Shown: positions 7,187 to 16,089 of the stretch, in pieces
Layout of the letters: each line of letters starts with the position of its first letter
How positions within the stretch are numbered: position 1 is the stretch's first letter
From: Sphingomonas sp. HITSZ_GF
GTDB taxonomy: Bacteria; Pseudomonadota; Alphaproteobacteria; Sphingomonadales; Sphingomonadaceae
Length of the DNA stretch: 64,000 nucleotides
Assembly (NCBI RefSeq): GCF_029543155.1
Contig: NZ_JARQXA010000003.1
Coordinates: 124,001 to 188,000 of the forward strand
Direction: 5' to 3'
Notes under the pieces: generated by a model
Told to the model about the DNA's origin: nothing
Seen by the model: the letters and a program-made list of their open reading frames with translations, nothing else
Database searches by the model: none
Translations under genes and position numbers: made by a program

Positions 7187-9187
7187 ATGAACGAGAATCT
7201 GACAAAGACGGTGTTCGGACGCCTATCGCTGGAGTCCCTGCCCTTCCTGCACGAGCCGATCCTGCTCGGCACCTTCGCCGTCGTCGCGCTGCTGGGCCTG
7301 GGCCTGGTCGGCGTGGTGACCAAGTTCAAGCTGTGGGGCTATCTCTGGAACGAGTGGTTCACCAGCGTCGATCACAAGAAGATCGGCATCATGTACATCA
7401 TCCTGGCGATCATCATGCTGCTGCGTGGTTTCGCCGATGCGCTGATGATGCGTGCGCAGCAGGCGATCGCCTTCGGCGGCAATCCCGGCTACCTGCCCCC
7501 AGAGCATTATGATCAGATCTTCACCGCGCACGGGACGATCATGATCTTCTTCGTCGCCATTCCGCTGGTCGTCGGCATCATCAACTTCGTGATGCCGCTG
7601 CAGATCGGCGCGCGCGACGTCGCCTTCCCGTTCCTCAACAACCTGAGCTTCTGGCTGACGGTCGCGGGCGCAGTGCTGACGATGATCTCGCTGTTCGTCG
7701 GCGAGTTCGCCCGCACCGGCTGGCTGAGCTACGCCCCGCTCGCCGGGCTGCAATACAGCCCCGATACCGGCGTCGATTATTATCTATGGTCCTTGCAGAT
7801 AGCCGGCGTCGGCACGACGCTGTCGGCGATCAACATGGTCGCGACGATCGTGAAGATGCGCGCGCCGGGCATGACGATGATGAAGATGCCCGTCTTCTGC
7901 TGGACCGCGCTGTGCTCGAACGTGCTCGCCATCGCCATCTTCCCGGCGCTGACCGCGGCCTTCTTCCTGCTGCTGCTCGATCGCTATGCCGGCACGCACT
8001 TCTTCACCAACGAGCTCGGCGGCGCGCCGATGATGTACTGGAACATGGTGTGGATCTGGGGTCACCCCGAGGTCTATGTCCTCGTCCTCCCGGCCTTCGG
8101 CATCTATTCCGAGATCACCTCGACCTTCACCGGCAAGAAGCTGTTCGGCTACAGCTCGATGGTTTACGCCACCGTGGTCATCACCCTGCTCAGCTACCTG
8201 GTCTGGCTGCACCACTTCTTCACCATGGGCGCCGGGCCGACGGTCAACAGCTTCTTCGGCATCGCCACCATGGTGATCTCGATCCCGACGGGTGCGAAGA
8301 TCTTCAACTGGCTGTTCACGATGTACCGCGGCAACATCCGCTTCGAGCTGCCGATGATGTGGGTCGTCGCCTTCATGCTGACCTTCACCGTGGGCGGCAT
8401 GACCGGCGTGCTGCTCGCCATCCCGCCCGCCGACTTCGTGCTCCACAACTCGCTGTTCCTGGTGGCGCACTTCCACAACACGATCATCGGCGGCGTGGTG
8501 TTCGGCCTGTTCGCGGCAATGGTCTATTGGTTCCCCAAGGCCTTCGGCTTCAAGCTCGACGAGTTCTGGGGCAAGGTCGCCTTCTGGGGCTGGGTCATCG
8601 GCTACTGGATCGCCTGGACGCCGATCTACATCGTCGGCCTGATGGGCACCACGCGCCGTGTGAACCATTTCGACGACCCGAGCCTCCAGCCCTATTTCAT
8701 CATCGCCGCGATCGGCGCGGTGATCATCCTGGTCGGCATCCTCGGCTTCGTGATGAGCATCCTGGTGGGCTGGCTGAAGCGCGACAAGCTGAAGGACCTG
8801 ACCGGCGATCCCTGGGAAGGCCGCACGCTCGAATGGTCGACCAGCTCGCCGCCGCCCGCGTACAACTTCGCGTTCACGCCCGTCATCCACGATCTGGATG
8901 CCTGGTACGACATGAAGAGCCGCGGCTATCGGCGCCCGACCACCGGCTTCCAGTCGATCCACATGCCGAAGAACACCGGTGCGGGCGTGATCCTCTCGGC
9001 ACTGGCGCTGGTGATGGGCTTCGCGATGGTGTGGTACATCTGGTGGCTCGCCGCGGTCAGCTTCATCGGCCTGTTCGTGGTGGCGATCGCCCACACCTTC
9101 AACTTCAAGCGCGACTATTACATTCCCGCCGAGGAAGTCGCCCAAATCGAGGACAAGCGCACGCAGCTGCTTGCGCAGGGGGCCTGA
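7187..9187 (+). CDS. cyoB: Cytochrome o ubiquinol oxidase subunit I
   Basis: The catalytic subunit, carrying the low-spin heme and the heme-copper centre where oxygen is reduced and protons are pumped. The 666-residue length matches E. coli CyoB. Visible family features are [12 protein letters not shown] at the start of the core, [12 protein letters not shown] with a low-spin heme histidine, [19 protein letters not shown] with the CuB histidine and cross-linked tyrosine, [12 protein letters not shown] with the CuB histidine pair, and [11 protein letters not shown] with the heme histidines. It starts 15 bp after cyoA and ends 1 bp before cyoC, consistent with one operon. Confidence 0.98.
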   Translation: MNENLTKTVFGRLSLESLPFLHEPILLGTFAVVALLGLGLVGVVTKFKLWGYLWNEWFTSVDHKKIGIMYIILAIIMLLRGFADALMMRAQQAIAFGGNPGYLPPEHYDQIFTAHGTIMIFFVAIPLVVGIINFVMPLQIGARDVAFPFLNNLSFWLTVAGAVLTMISLFVGEFARTGWLSYAPLAGLQYSPDTGVDYYLWSLQIAGVGTTLSAINMVATIVKMRAPGMTMMKMPVFCWTALCSNVLAIAIFPALTAAFFLLLLDRYAGTHFFTNELGGAPMMYWNMVWIWGHPEVYVLVLPAFGIYSEITSTFTGKKLFGYSSMVYATVVITLLSYLVWLHHFFTMGAGPTVNSFFGIATMVISIPTGAKIFNWLFTMYRGNIRFELPMMWVVAFMLTFTVGGMTGVLLAIPPADFVLHNSLFLVAHFHNTIIGGVVFGLFAAMVYWFPKAFGFKLDEFWGKVAFWGWVIGYWIAWTPIYIVGLMGTTRRVNHFDDPSLQPYFIIAAIGAVIILVGILGFVMSILVGWLKRDKLKDLTGDPWEGRTLEWSTSSPPPAYNFAFTPVIHDLDAWYDMKSRGYRRPTTGFQSIHMPKNTGAGVILSALALVMGFAMVWYIWWLAAVSFIGLFVVAIAHTFNFKRDYYIPAEEVAQIEDKRTQLLAQGA

Positions 9188-9188
9188 C

Positions 9189-9824
9189 ATGACCGACCAC
9201 GCACTCGATCCCCAGGCCGATCCGACCTGGTACCTGACCGAAGAGGAAGCGCATCACGATCATTCGGGCTCCGGCCCGACGATCCTGGGCTTCTGGATCT
9301 ACCTGATGAGCGACGCGCTCATCTTCGCCTCGCTCTTCGCGATGTTCGGGGTGGTGGCCAGCGCCTATGCCGGCGGCCCGGTCCCGCACGAGATTTTCGA
9401 CCTCAAGCTCGTCGCGCTCAACACCGGGCTGCTGCTGGCCTCGTCGATCACCTTCGGCGAAGCGATGCCGCACATGGAGGCGGGCCGGGTCGGCCCTGTC
9501 CGCGCCTGGCTGGCGATCACCGGGCTCCTCGGCGCCGGCTTCATCGGGATCGAGCTCTACGAGTTCGCCCATCTGATCGCCGAGAATGCCGGACCGGACC
9601 GCAGCGCCTTCCTCTCGGCATTCTTCACCCTGGTCGGCACGCACGGCGCGCACGTCACGGTGGGCCTGATCTGGCTGGTCACCATGCTGGTCCAGCTCGG
9701 CCAGCATGGCCTGAACGCCGCGACCAGGCGCCGGCTGATCTGCCTGTCGATGTTCTGGCACTTCCTGGACATCATCTGGATCGGCGTCTTCACCTTCGTC
9801 TATCTCTATGGAGTGATCCGTTGA
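9189..9824 (+). CDS. cyoC: Cytochrome o ubiquinol oxidase subunit III
   Basis: A 211-residue, five-helix heme-copper oxidase subunit III that stabilises subunit I. The conserved ILGFWIYLMSDALIFASLFA opening and LVGTHGAHVTVGLIWL near residue 150 are diagnostic, and the protein ends with the family's WHFLDIIWIGVFTFVYLYGV helix. The start is the ATG at 9189, directly after the cyoB stop at 9187. An in-frame upstream ATG lies inside cyoB and is unlikely. The last codons overlap the cyoD start. Confidence 0.95.
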   Translation: MTDHALDPQADPTWYLTEEEAHHDHSGSGPTILGFWIYLMSDALIFASLFAMFGVVASAYAGGPVPHEIFDLKLVALNTGLLLASSITFGEAMPHMEAGRVGPVRAWLAITGLLGAGFIGIELYEFAHLIAENAGPDRSAFLSAFFTLVGTHGAHVTVGLIWLVTMLVQLGQHGLNAATRRRLICLSMFWHFLDIIWIGVFTFVYLYGVIR

Positions 9825-10171
9825 GCACCCCGCACGAAACCCCCGCCGGTCACGGCGGCAACAGCCACCGCATCGGCTCCGTCCTGGCGATCATCCTGAC
9901 GGTGATCCCGTTCTGGCTGGTGATGAGCGGTCCCACACTCTCGCCGGTATGGACCGCGGCGATCATCTTCGCCTTCGCGATCGTCCAGATCATCGTCCAT
10001 GTCGTGTTCTTCCTGCACCTCGACACAAGGTCCGAGGGCGGATGGACGCTACTGTCGTTCCTGTTCACGGCAGTGATCGTGATCCTGACGATCGGCGGCT
10101 CGATCTGGGTGATGTACCACCTCAACACCAACATGATGCCGATGCCCACCGACATGGGCGGCGGGCACTAG
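9821..10171 (+). CDS. cyoD: Cytochrome o ubiquinol oxidase subunit IV
   Basis: The small 116-residue three-helix subunit IV. It assists CuB incorporation in the bo3 oxidase. The predicted start is TTG at 9821, overlapping the cyoC stop as TTGA with GGAG 7 bp upstream; no ATG would give a complete first helix. Helices are visible at IGSVLAIILTVIPFWLVM, AAIIFAFAIVQIIVHVVFFLHL and LLSFLFTAVIVILTIGGSIWVM. A cyoE (heme O synthase) gene, often the fifth gene of this operon, is not present here, so heme O synthesis must be encoded elsewhere. Confidence 0.9.
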   Translation: MSTPHETPAGHGGNSHRIGSVLAIILTVIPFWLVMSGPTLSPVWTAAIIFAFAIVQIIVHVVFFLHLDTRSEGGWTLLSFLFTAVIVILTIGGSIWVMYHLNTNMMPMPTDMGGGH

Positions 10172-10189
10172 AGGGAGCCCGCCCTCATT

Positions 10190-10231
10190 GGGGGATCGGA
10201 CATCTAGGCCCGTCCGGTCCCCCTACCCCTT
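10190..10231 (+). terminator. Probable terminator of the cyo operon
   Basis: A 12-bp stem (10190-10201 with 10212-10223, one U-G pair) encloses a 10-base loop and is followed by a weak TACCCCTTT tract. The stem is strong but the U-run is poor, so the call is moderate. Confidence 0.55.
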
Positions 10232-10276
10232 TCCGATCGCGATCGCGATCCGAACGCCGGGAGCCCCGCACGGGCA

Positions 10277-10305
10277 TTGCGTTCCCCGGGGATTTGCGCT
10301 AGGCG
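10277..10305 (+). promoter_or_regulatory. Candidate promoter of rplK-rplA
   Basis: TTGCGT at 10277-10282 and TAGGCG at 10300-10305 are spaced by 17 bp, the same -35 hexamer and spacing seen before secE. The -10 is weak. A 120-nt leader with two hairpins would result. Confidence 0.35.
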
Positions 10306-10344
10306 CGCGCCCTTCCAAAGCAACAGCTACGGAAATCCGCGGGA

Positions 10345-10410
10345 GGCCGTGTTCGCACGGCCGCTTAACCGCTCGACTTGATCAGGGGAACCAAGCCTCG
10401 CGTGGTTCCC
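10345..10410 (+). promoter_or_regulatory. rplK leader hairpins (candidate r-protein autoregulation site)
   Basis: Two perfect hairpins sit just before rplK: GGCCGTG/CACGGCC closed by a TTCG tetraloop (10345-10362), and GGGAACCA/TGGTTCCC (10386-10393 with 10403-10410), 16 bp before the ATG. Neither has a U-run, so they are not terminators. L1 represses its own operon through the rplK leader in E. coli; using these hairpins for that is inference. Confidence 0.45.
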
Positions 10411-10426
10411 TACGAAAGAGAGTGAC

Positions 10427-10858
10427 ATGGCAAAGAAGATTACCGGCTATATCAAGCTGCAGGTGCCGGCCGGCTCTGCAAACCCGTCGCCCCCGATCGG
10501 CCCGGCTCTGGGTCAGCGCGGCGTGAACATCATGGAATTCTGCAAGGCGTTCAACGCGCAGACCGGCGACGTGGAAAAGGGCACCCCGCTCCCCACCGTC
10601 ATCACCGTCTATGCGGACCGTTCGTTCTCGTTCGAGACCAAGACGCCGCCGGCGACCTATCTGATCAAGAAGGCCGCGAACCTGAAGTCGGGCTCGAAGG
10701 AGCCGGGCAAGGTTTCCGCCGGAAAGATCGCGCGCTCGAAGCTGAGCGAGATCGCCCAGGTCAAGATGAAGGACCTGAACGCTAACGATATCGAGGCGGC
10801 CACCCGCATCATCGAGGGCTCGGCCCGCGCGATGGGCCTCCAGGTTGTGGAGGGCTAA
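10427..10858 (+). CDS. rplK: 50S ribosomal protein L11
   Basis: A 143-residue L11, which with 23S rRNA forms the GTPase-associated centre that contacts EF-G and the stringent factor. The N-terminal domain opens [20 protein letters not shown] and contains the invariant [19 protein letters not shown] proline-rich helix. The C-terminal RNA-binding domain ends with [13 protein letters not shown]. The start codon has AGAGAG upstream. rplA follows after 4 bp, so the pair is one transcript. The preceding nusG block is more than 7 kb away. Confidence 0.98.
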   Translation: MAKKITGYIKLQVPAGSANPSPPIGPALGQRGVNIMEFCKAFNAQTGDVEKGTPLPTVITVYADRSFSFETKTPPATYLIKKAANLKSGSKEPGKVSAGKIARSKLSEIAQVKMKDLNANDIEAATRIIEGSARAMGLQVVEG

Positions 10859-10862
10859 GGAC

Positions 10863-11555
10863 ATGGCAAAGCTGACCAAGAAGCAGAAGGGCTGGACCGT
10901 CGACAGCGAGAAGCTGCACGGCATCGACGAGGCGATCGCTCTCGTGAAGTCGGGCGCCACCTCGAAGTTCGACGAGACCATCGAAGTCGCGCTGAACCTG
11001 GGCGTTGACCCGCGTCACGCCGACCAGATGGTCCGTGGCGTCGTCACGCTCCCGAAGGGCACCGGCAAGACCGTGCGCGTCGGCGTGTTCGCCAAGGGCG
11101 CGAAGGCCGATGAGGCCCGCGAGGCCGGTGCCGACGTCGTTGGCGCCGAGGACCTGCTCGAGATCGTCCAGGGCGGCAAGATCGAGTTCGATCGCTGCAT
11201 CGCGACCCCGGACATGATGGGCCTGGTCGGCCGTCTCGGCAAGGTGCTGGGCCCGAAGGGCCTGATGCCGAACCCGAAGCTCGGCACCGTGACCATGAAC
11301 GTCGCCGAGGCCGTCAAGGCCGCCAAGGGCGGTCAGGTCGAGTACCGCGTCGAGAAGGCCGGCATCATCCACTCGGGCATCGGCAAGGCGTCGTTCCCGG
11401 CGGAAGACCTGCGCGCGAACTTCGATGCGCTGGTCGACGCCGTGGTCAAGGCCAAGCCGTCGGGCGCCAAGGGCAAGTACCTGAAGAAGGTCGCGCTGAG
11501 CTCGACCATGGGCCAGGGCGTGAAGGTCGACGTCGCGGAAGTCGCGACCGTCTGA
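10863..11555 (+). CDS. rplA: 50S ribosomal protein L1
   Basis: A 230-residue L1, the protein of the mobile L1 stalk that helps release deacylated tRNA, and the usual repressor of its own operon. The start is the ATG at 10863 ([10 protein letters not shown]); an upstream in-frame ATG lies inside rplK. The signature [19 protein letters not shown] is present near residue 130, and the C-terminal [15 protein letters not shown] is the usual end. It follows rplK by 4 bp. A strong terminator closes the two-gene unit, unlike the continuous rplKAJL arrangement of E. coli. Confidence 0.98.
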   Translation: MAKLTKKQKGWTVDSEKLHGIDEAIALVKSGATSKFDETIEVALNLGVDPRHADQMVRGVVTLPKGTGKTVRVGVFAKGAKADEAREAGADVVGAEDLLEIVQGGKIEFDRCIATPDMMGLVGRLGKVLGPKGLMPNPKLGTVTMNVAEAVKAAKGGQVEYRVEKAGIIHSGIGKASFPAEDLRANFDALVDAVVKAKPSGAKGKYLKKVALSSTMGQGVKVDVAEVATV

Positions 11556-11582
11556 TCCAGCGCCTGCGCTGAACAAAGAATT

Positions 11583-11620
11583 GGGCCGGGAGGGTTGCAT
11601 TCCTCCCGGCCCTTTCTTTT
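11583..11620 (+). terminator. Strong terminator after rplA
   Basis: A perfect 11-bp stem (11583-11593 with 11602-11612) with an 8-base loop is followed by TTTCTTTT. It ends the rplK-rplA unit. Confidence 0.95.
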
Positions 11621-11644
11621 GGCGAGGGATCGCCTGTCGCCGCC

Positions 11645-11986
11645 CTAGTGGGAGGCAACCCGGATGGCGCTGTCGCGCAGCTGGTTGCGGCGGGCGAGCT
11701 GGACCGCGCTGACGACGCGCGGCTGGGCTTCGCGTACTGCGCCATCGACGCAGCGCCGCGAGTACATGAACGGGATGATGTTGCTCGCCGTCGGCGTGCG
11801 ACAGACGTAGCGCGCGGCGGCGAGGATGCGCCGGTCGAGTTCCTGCGCCCCGGTTTCGGTGGCAAGATTGAGATCGCGGAAGGTGACGACATGGCTGACC
11901 AGCGGAGGATCGTCATAGCTGGCCTGGCCGGCCGCGGGGGTCGCCAGGCCGACGGCCAGCGACGCAAACAAGGCAAAACGGTACAT
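11645..11986 (-). CDS. UrcA-family periplasmic protein
   Basis: A 113-residue secreted protein of the UrcA family, common in sphingomonads and caulobacters and of unknown function. Residues 1-21 form a signal peptide (LAVGLATPAAGQA). The family core VTFRDLNLATETGAQELDRRILAAARYVC follows, with the paired cysteines of the family at about residues 62 and 79. The start at 11986 has GGAG upstream. It is convergent with rplA and separated from it by the terminator, so it is a separate unit. Confidence 0.8.
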   Translation of the reverse strand: MYRFALFASLAVGLATPAAGQASYDDPPLVSHVVTFRDLNLATETGAQELDRRILAAARYVCRTPTASNIIPFMYSRRCVDGAVREAQPRVVSAVQLARRNQLRDSAIRVASH

Positions 11987-12070
11987 TACTCTACTCCATG
12001 ATGGGCGCGCGATGGCGCGCAGGGGGGTGCGACCCGCCCTTGATCCGGTTCGAAGCGTGGAAACTGGGGC

Positions 12071-13150
12071 TCAGCAGTGGCCGACGAGCGCGTCCTCGAC
12101 GACGAGGTGCAGCTCGGGCGGCGCATGGCCGCGCACGCTGATCGGCGCGAACTGCGACCGATACTGGCCCGGCGCCATGCCGGTGATCCGCTTGAACAGT
12201 GCCCGGAAGAAGCCGAGATCGAGATAGCCGACCGCCTCTGCGATCGTCGCGACCGATGCGTCCTCATGCTCGAGCATCGTCTTCGCCGCCTCGATCCGCA
12301 GCGCCTGGACATAGGCGGCCGGCAATCGCCCGGTGGCCGATTTGAAGCGTCGCACGAAGGTGCGCGCGCCCATGTGCACGCGATCGGCGAGCTGCTGGAT
12401 CGACACGTCCTTGCGGAAATTCTCCTGCAGCCAGGCCTCGATCGCGCGGATCTGGGGATCGTCGTGCGCGCGCGATACCGGCAGCACCGCATAGCCCGAC
12501 TGCATCAGCCGGGGCATCGGCAGCAGCAGCGCCTTGGCGGTCTGTACCGCGATATCGTGCCCGCAGAACTTCTCGACGAGATAGAGGCTGATGTCGATCG
12601 AGGCCCCCACCCCGCCGCTGCACAGGATGCGCTGGTCCTCGGTCATGAACAGCTCGGGATGCCAGCGCACCTTCGGGAAGCGCGTCGCCATGTCGCCGCA
12701 TGCCGCCCAGTGCGTCGTCGCCAGGCGCCCGTCGAGCAGGCCCGCGGCGGCGAGATAGGCAGCCCCCATGCACACGCCGACGATATAGGCGCCCGCGGCA
12801 TGCTGGCGCCGCAGCCAGGGCAGCAGCGCGCTGTTCTCGACCAGCTTGAGATCGAGATCGAGGCCCGAGGTGGGCACGATCACGATGTCGCTATGCTCGA
12901 CACGCTCGACGGCATCCTGCGGCATCATCGCGAAGCCATAGGGCGTGCGCACCGGCGCGCCCTGCAGCGATACGGTGCGCACGCGGAAGGCCGGATGCGC
13001 CGGCTCGTCGTGCAGCGCGTTCCACAGGCTGCCGGCGGAATGGAAAATCTCGGTGGGCATCACCGCAGTCGACGACAGGCCGTCGTCGAGCATCACGATG
13101 GTCACATCGAGTACGCGGCGCCCCTCGGGCGCGTTACTGAGATCGTTCAT
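12071..13150 (-). CDS. GlxA-type transcriptional regulator (DJ-1/PfpI plus AraC domain)
   Basis: A 359-residue regulator with two domains. The N-terminal DJ-1/PfpI (class I amidotransferase-like) domain spans about residues 14-200 and has the elbow cysteine in VGVCMGAAYLAAAGLL. The C-terminal AraC-type double helix-turn-helix covers about 235-335 (IQQLADRVHMGARTFVRRF, then VATIAEAVGYLDLGFFRALFKR). Relatives such as GlxA, CdhR and ArgR-like proteins activate catabolic genes for nitrogen compounds; the ligand here is unknown. It starts 4 bp after the DUF4242 gene, so both are probably one transcript, divergent from another AraC regulator. Confidence 0.88.
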   Translation of the reverse strand: MNDLSNAPEGRRVLDVTIVMLDDGLSSTAVMPTEIFHSAGSLWNALHDEPAHPAFRVRTVSLQGAPVRTPYGFAMMPQDAVERVEHSDIVIVPTSGLDLDLKLVENSALLPWLRRQHAAGAYIVGVCMGAAYLAAAGLLDGRLATTHWAACGDMATRFPKVRWHPELFMTEDQRILCSGGVGASIDISLYLVEKFCGHDIAVQTAKALLLPMPRLMQSGYAVLPVSRAHDDPQIRAIEAWLQENFRKDVSIQQLADRVHMGARTFVRRFKSATGRLPAAYVQALRIEAAKTMLEHEDASVATIAEAVGYLDLGFFRALFKRITGMAPGQYRSQFAPISVRGHAPPELHLVVEDALVGHC

Positions 13151-13154
13151 CGCC

Positions 13155-13430
13155 TCAGCCGCTCGCCGTCTCGGGGCCGATCACGGCCTGCACTTCGTAG
13201 ATGTTGGTGACGGGGAAGCCCGAGAGCCCGGCATGCTCGCGGATCGCGTCCTCGCTCTCAGCGAGATAGCTGCAAAAGGTGCCGTCCGCGACGACGAACG
13301 ACTGAAGCCAGCGCGCACGGCCGGCAAGCTTGTCGAGCGCATCGTTCGAAACAACTGCGGCATCGCGCAACTGCTCTTGGCTGTAGGTGCCGATTCCGGG
13401 AATTCTTCTTTCGATGAGATAATGCTTCAT
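13155..13430 (-). CDS. DUF4242 domain protein
   Basis: A 91-residue protein spanning a single DUF4242 domain: it opens MKHYLIERRIPGIG and contains the central pattern CSYLAESEDAIREHAGLSGFPVTNIYEV. Family members are small ferredoxin-like-fold proteins, one of which (from Streptomyces) binds nickel; the biological role is not known. A GAGGGG ribosome binding site lies 8 bp before the ATG at 13430. It is the first gene of a two-gene unit with the GlxA-type regulator downstream, which may control it or respond to the same signal. Confidence 0.8.
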   Translation of the reverse strand: MKHYLIERRIPGIGTYSQEQLRDAAVVSNDALDKLAGRARWLQSFVVADGTFCSYLAESEDAIREHAGLSGFPVTNIYEVQAVIGPETASG

Positions 13431-13639
13431 GACAACAACCCCTCAAATGTTGCCACGATCAATTCGCACCGCATCGGCCGCATCGATAGATGGCAATACT
13501 GACAAGTTGCGGGGGCAAAAGCTATGCCATCCCCTATGAAGTAGAAATTATCCATCTATTGGTATCACTTGAGACATAACGCGGATGATCGATGCAGTAA
13601 TAACGAGTCATCACTATATAATTCCGTCCGGTTATGGTC

Positions 13640-13669
13640 TTGGACTGTCCGTTTCCGAACAGTTGGACT
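13640..13669. promoter_or_regulatory. Candidate operator: TTGGACT direct repeats
   Basis: Two TTGGACT copies (13640-13646 and 13663-13669) are 23 bp apart, about two helical turns, and enclose an inverted repeat ACTGT/ACAGT (13644-13648 with 13659-13663). They lie in the 283-bp divergent region between the DUF4242 gene and an AraC regulator, 45-74 bp before the latter. AraC-family proteins commonly bind such direct repeats; binding here is inference. Confidence 0.4.
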
Positions 13670-13713
13670 CAGCGATACTTTGACGAATTTTGTGGCCGCG
13701 CTAGGAAGGCCGG

Positions 13714-14646
13714 ATGCACGCGCCACTGCGATTCTCGACCGACAGCCTTCCGGCGCGCACGCGCACCGAAGCATGGCGCGCGCTCTATGGCCGCGAGATC
13801 CTCAATGTCGCGCTCGATCCGGTCGGCGAGCAGCCCTTTGCCTGCCGGTTCAGCGCGCATGCCGCCGGGCGCGTCGCCTTTGTGCGCGGGGAGACCTCTG
13901 GCGCGGTATTCGCCAAGACGCCCGATCTGGCTGGCGGCGACGAGCTGCTGCTGATCGTCCATGGCAGGCGGCACGGCGCGGTCGAGCAATGCGGGCGCCG
14001 GGCGGAGCTGGCACCGGGCGACGCGGCACTGCTGCACAGCGCCGAGCTTGGCCGCTCGATCCATCCGCACGGCGTCGACTTCCTCAACATCCGCCTGCCC
14101 GGCGCCGAGCTGGCCGAGCGGCTGCCCGGCGTGCACGACCGGCTCGCCCGCACGCTGCCCGCGCTAACGCCGGCGCTGATGCTGCTGGCACGCTATACCA
14201 GGCTGGTGGAGCAATTGCCGCCCAGCGAGGGCCTGGGCAATGCCGTGGCCGACCATATCTGCGACCTGGCGGTGCTCGCGCTCGGTGCATTGCCCGATCC
14301 GGAAACGCGCGCATCGGCGGGTGCCGCGCGGCTGGCACTGGTGCAGGCCGATATCCGCCGCAACGCCTGGCGGCCCGAGCTATCGATCGGCTGGGCCGCC
14401 GCGCGCCAAGGCATCTCGGCGGTCTATCTGCGCAAGCTGTTCGCCGCGGCCGGCACCAGCTTTGCCGATTTCGTACTGGCGGTGCGGCTCGACCAGGCAC
14501 GCGCACGGCTCGCCGACCCCGCCTGGTCGCATCGCACGATCGCCACCATCGCCTTCGAAATCGGCTTCGGCGATATCTCCTATTTCAACCGCTGCTTCCG
14601 CCGCCGCTTTGGCATGACGCCTTCGGAATCGCGGGCGCTGGGCTGA
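13714..14646 (+). CDS. AraC-family transcriptional regulator
   Basis: A 310-residue regulator with an N-terminal AraC-binding-like (cupin-related) region (about residues 1-190) and a C-terminal pair of helix-turn-helix motifs (about 205-310): SIGWAAARQGISAVYLRKLF and IATIAFEIGFGDISYFNRCFRRRFGMTP. The N-terminal pattern AELAPGDAALLHSAELGRSIHPHG is usual in the AraC-binding-domain-2 group. Its ligand is unknown. The ATG at 13714 has AGGAAGG upstream. It is divergent from the DUF4242/GlxA-type pair, which makes mutual regulation through the shared intergenic region likely. Confidence 0.88.
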   Translation: MHAPLRFSTDSLPARTRTEAWRALYGREILNVALDPVGEQPFACRFSAHAAGRVAFVRGETSGAVFAKTPDLAGGDELLLIVHGRRHGAVEQCGRRAELAPGDAALLHSAELGRSIHPHGVDFLNIRLPGAELAERLPGVHDRLARTLPALTPALMLLARYTRLVEQLPPSEGLGNAVADHICDLAVLALGALPDPETRASAGAARLALVQADIRRNAWRPELSIGWAAARQGISAVYLRKLFAAAGTSFADFVLAVRLDQARARLADPAWSHRTIATIAFEIGFGDISYFNRCFRRRFGMTPSESRALG

Positions 14647-14703
14647 TCCGAAAGGAGCCGGGAGCATCGCCCCCGGCCCCTTCCTCCCCCTCTTCCTTCC
14701 GAT

Positions 14704-15168
14704 TCAGATCGCCGGATCCCCCGGAAGTGCCGTGTCCGCCTTCCACACGCTGCGCACGCGCCGCGCCCAGTCGTCGACCCGGCGGATCGCTTCTTCGGTG
14801 AGCGTGACGATGCCCGCGCGATTGTCCATCGGGTTGGGCGTGCGCACCACCAGCCCGGCATTCTCGAGCAGGGCGAGGTGGCGGATTGCGGTCGTCTGCG
14901 GCGCGCCGCTGCCGATACAGGCACTGCTCACCGATACCGGGCGCCCCTTGGAGGCCGCCAGGTAGAGATCGAGCAATATGTCCCAGGTCGGTTCGCGGAA
15001 CTGGCTGGCGATCGGCCCGAAGGCATCGTCGCGCAGGCGGCGGGCCCGGTAGAAGCTCTCCACCAGATCGGTGGCGGTGCCGGTGAAGGCGGCGCCCCCT
15101 GGAGCCGCGCGCGACGGGATTACCGGCCGCTCGCGGAGGCGGTACAGCGCATTGTCGGCTTCAGCCAT
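14704..15168 (-). CDS. MarR-like winged-helix DNA-binding protein
   Basis: A 154-residue protein with a winged helix-turn-helix core at about residues 60-140: EPTWDILLDLYLAASKGRPVSVSSACIGSG, then TTAIRHLALLENAGLVVRTPNPMDNRAGIVTLTEEA, which is the recognition helix and wing. This fits the MarR-like group found widely in sphingomonads. The target is unknown. It is the last gene of a four-gene minus-strand run (LuxR-type protein, unknown, membrane protein, this) with gaps of 66, 45 and 21 bp, and it is convergent with the AraC gene. Confidence 0.75.
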   Translation of the reverse strand: MAEADNALYRLRERPVIPSRAAPGGAAFTGTATDLVESFYRARRLRDDAFGPIASQFREPTWDILLDLYLAASKGRPVSVSSACIGSGAPQTTAIRHLALLENAGLVVRTPNPMDNRAGIVTLTEEAIRRVDDWARRVRSVWKADTALPGDPAI

Positions 15169-15189
15169 GGCGGGTCTCCCCGTCGGGCG

Positions 15190-15621
15190 TCAGGACCAGG
15201 CCGGATCCGCTCCGTAGCGCTTCAGCCGCTGCCGGTGTCGCACCGCGCCGATCGCGATCAGCAAGGGGCTCGGATAGCTCCATGCCGCGTTGGCGATCGC
15301 ATAGGACCAGGGCGGCAGCGTGGGCGACAGGATCAGCAGATGCGTGATCACGGTGTTGAACTTCACGGCGGCCAGCCACATCGTCCAGTAGCGCTGCGCC
15401 TTGAGCGCGAGCGCGGTCATCGACAGGAACAGGCAGGAATCGACTGCCAGCATGCCCAGTTCGAGTTGATAGAAGCGATGCGATCCCATGGAAGGCACCG
15501 CGAACGAGGCTCCCACCGCCGCGGCAAGTATCCCGACGGCAGCGCGCTCGGGCTTGCCGCCGCGCGCGAGCGCATAGAGGCAGCAAGTCACCAACAGGCT
15601 GAGGTAGAAGATCTTGTTCAT
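15190..15621 (-). CDS. Small multi-pass membrane protein, unknown function
   Basis: A 143-residue protein that I do not recognise. It has four hydrophobic stretches: NKIFYLSLLVTCCLYALA, AAVGILAAAVGASFAV, LGMLAVDSCLFLSMTALAL and WTMWLAAVKFNTVITHLLIL. Near the end it has a basic segment RHRQRLKRYG, likely cytoplasmic. The start is the ATG at 15621, because the preceding codons (MRSCR) have no ribosome binding site. It lies 21 bp before the winged-helix gene in the same operon, so that protein may regulate or sense through it, but this is only inference. Confidence 0.6.
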   Translation of the reverse strand: MNKIFYLSLLVTCCLYALARGGKPERAAVGILAAAVGASFAVPSMGSHRFYQLELGMLAVDSCLFLSMTALALKAQRYWTMWLAAVKFNTVITHLLILSPTLPPWSYAIANAAWSYPSPLLIAIGAVRHRQRLKRYGADPAWS

Positions 15622-15666
15622 GCGACATGATCGCACCAGTGAATTGGAGCCAAGTCAACGCCTCCT

Positions 15667-16023
15667 TCATGCTGCGACAGCAACAACAGGCGTGACGAGG
15701 GCCGGTGCTTCGACGGCATTGCCGTGCGGCGGCGTATCGTAGATGTCGCCTTCGCCGATCACCTGGTGGCGGATGCCGGCCATGCGCAGCTCGCCATGCG
15801 CCTTCTTGATGTCGGAAAGCGCGCCGAACACCTTGGCGGTGGCGTCGCCGACAAAGTCGACCGCGGCCTGCGCCTCGAGCGGATGGAAAGTGCCGTCGGC
15901 ACGCGCCGTGAGCACGGCAGTGCCCATCGCGAGAACCTTGAGCGCGGCTTGATTCATCGCGAGTTCCGCCGGCTGGAGCGAGCGGGCAATGCGGAGCGAA
16001 GCGATCTTCTTGGCAGAAGGCAT
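15667..16023 (-). CDS. Hypothetical protein, 118 residues
   Basis: I do not recognise this protein. It starts at the ATG at 16023 with an excellent GAAGGAGGA ribosome binding site. There is no signal peptide or membrane segment. The middle is Ala/Val-rich with alternating helical patterns (MNQAALKVLAMGTAVLTARADGTF), and residues GEGDIYDTPPHGNAVEAPAL form a likely disordered tail. The strong ribosome binding site and the position between a membrane-tethered LuxR-type gene and a membrane protein in one operon argue that it is expressed. Confidence 0.55.
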   Translation of the reverse strand: MPSAKKIASLRIARSLQPAELAMNQAALKVLAMGTAVLTARADGTFHPLEAQAAVDFVGDATAKVFGALSDIKKAHGELRMAGIRHQVIGEGDIYDTPPHGNAVEAPALVTPVVAVAA

Positions 16024-16089
16024 GGGTCCTCCTTCGCGCAGCAAGGGCTGCGACGTGGTTCAAAGTTGGTTTTCGAAAGAGGCGAAAGG

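Noticed and set aside
10236-10252. GCGATC repeated three times before rplK
   Set aside because: A short, self-complementary string expected in GC-rich DNA, without further copies nearby or a defined function.
14647-14703. GC-rich hairpin between the AraC and MarR-like genes as a terminator
   Set aside because: The stem is short (CCGGG/CCCGG) with a 9-base loop and no T-run.
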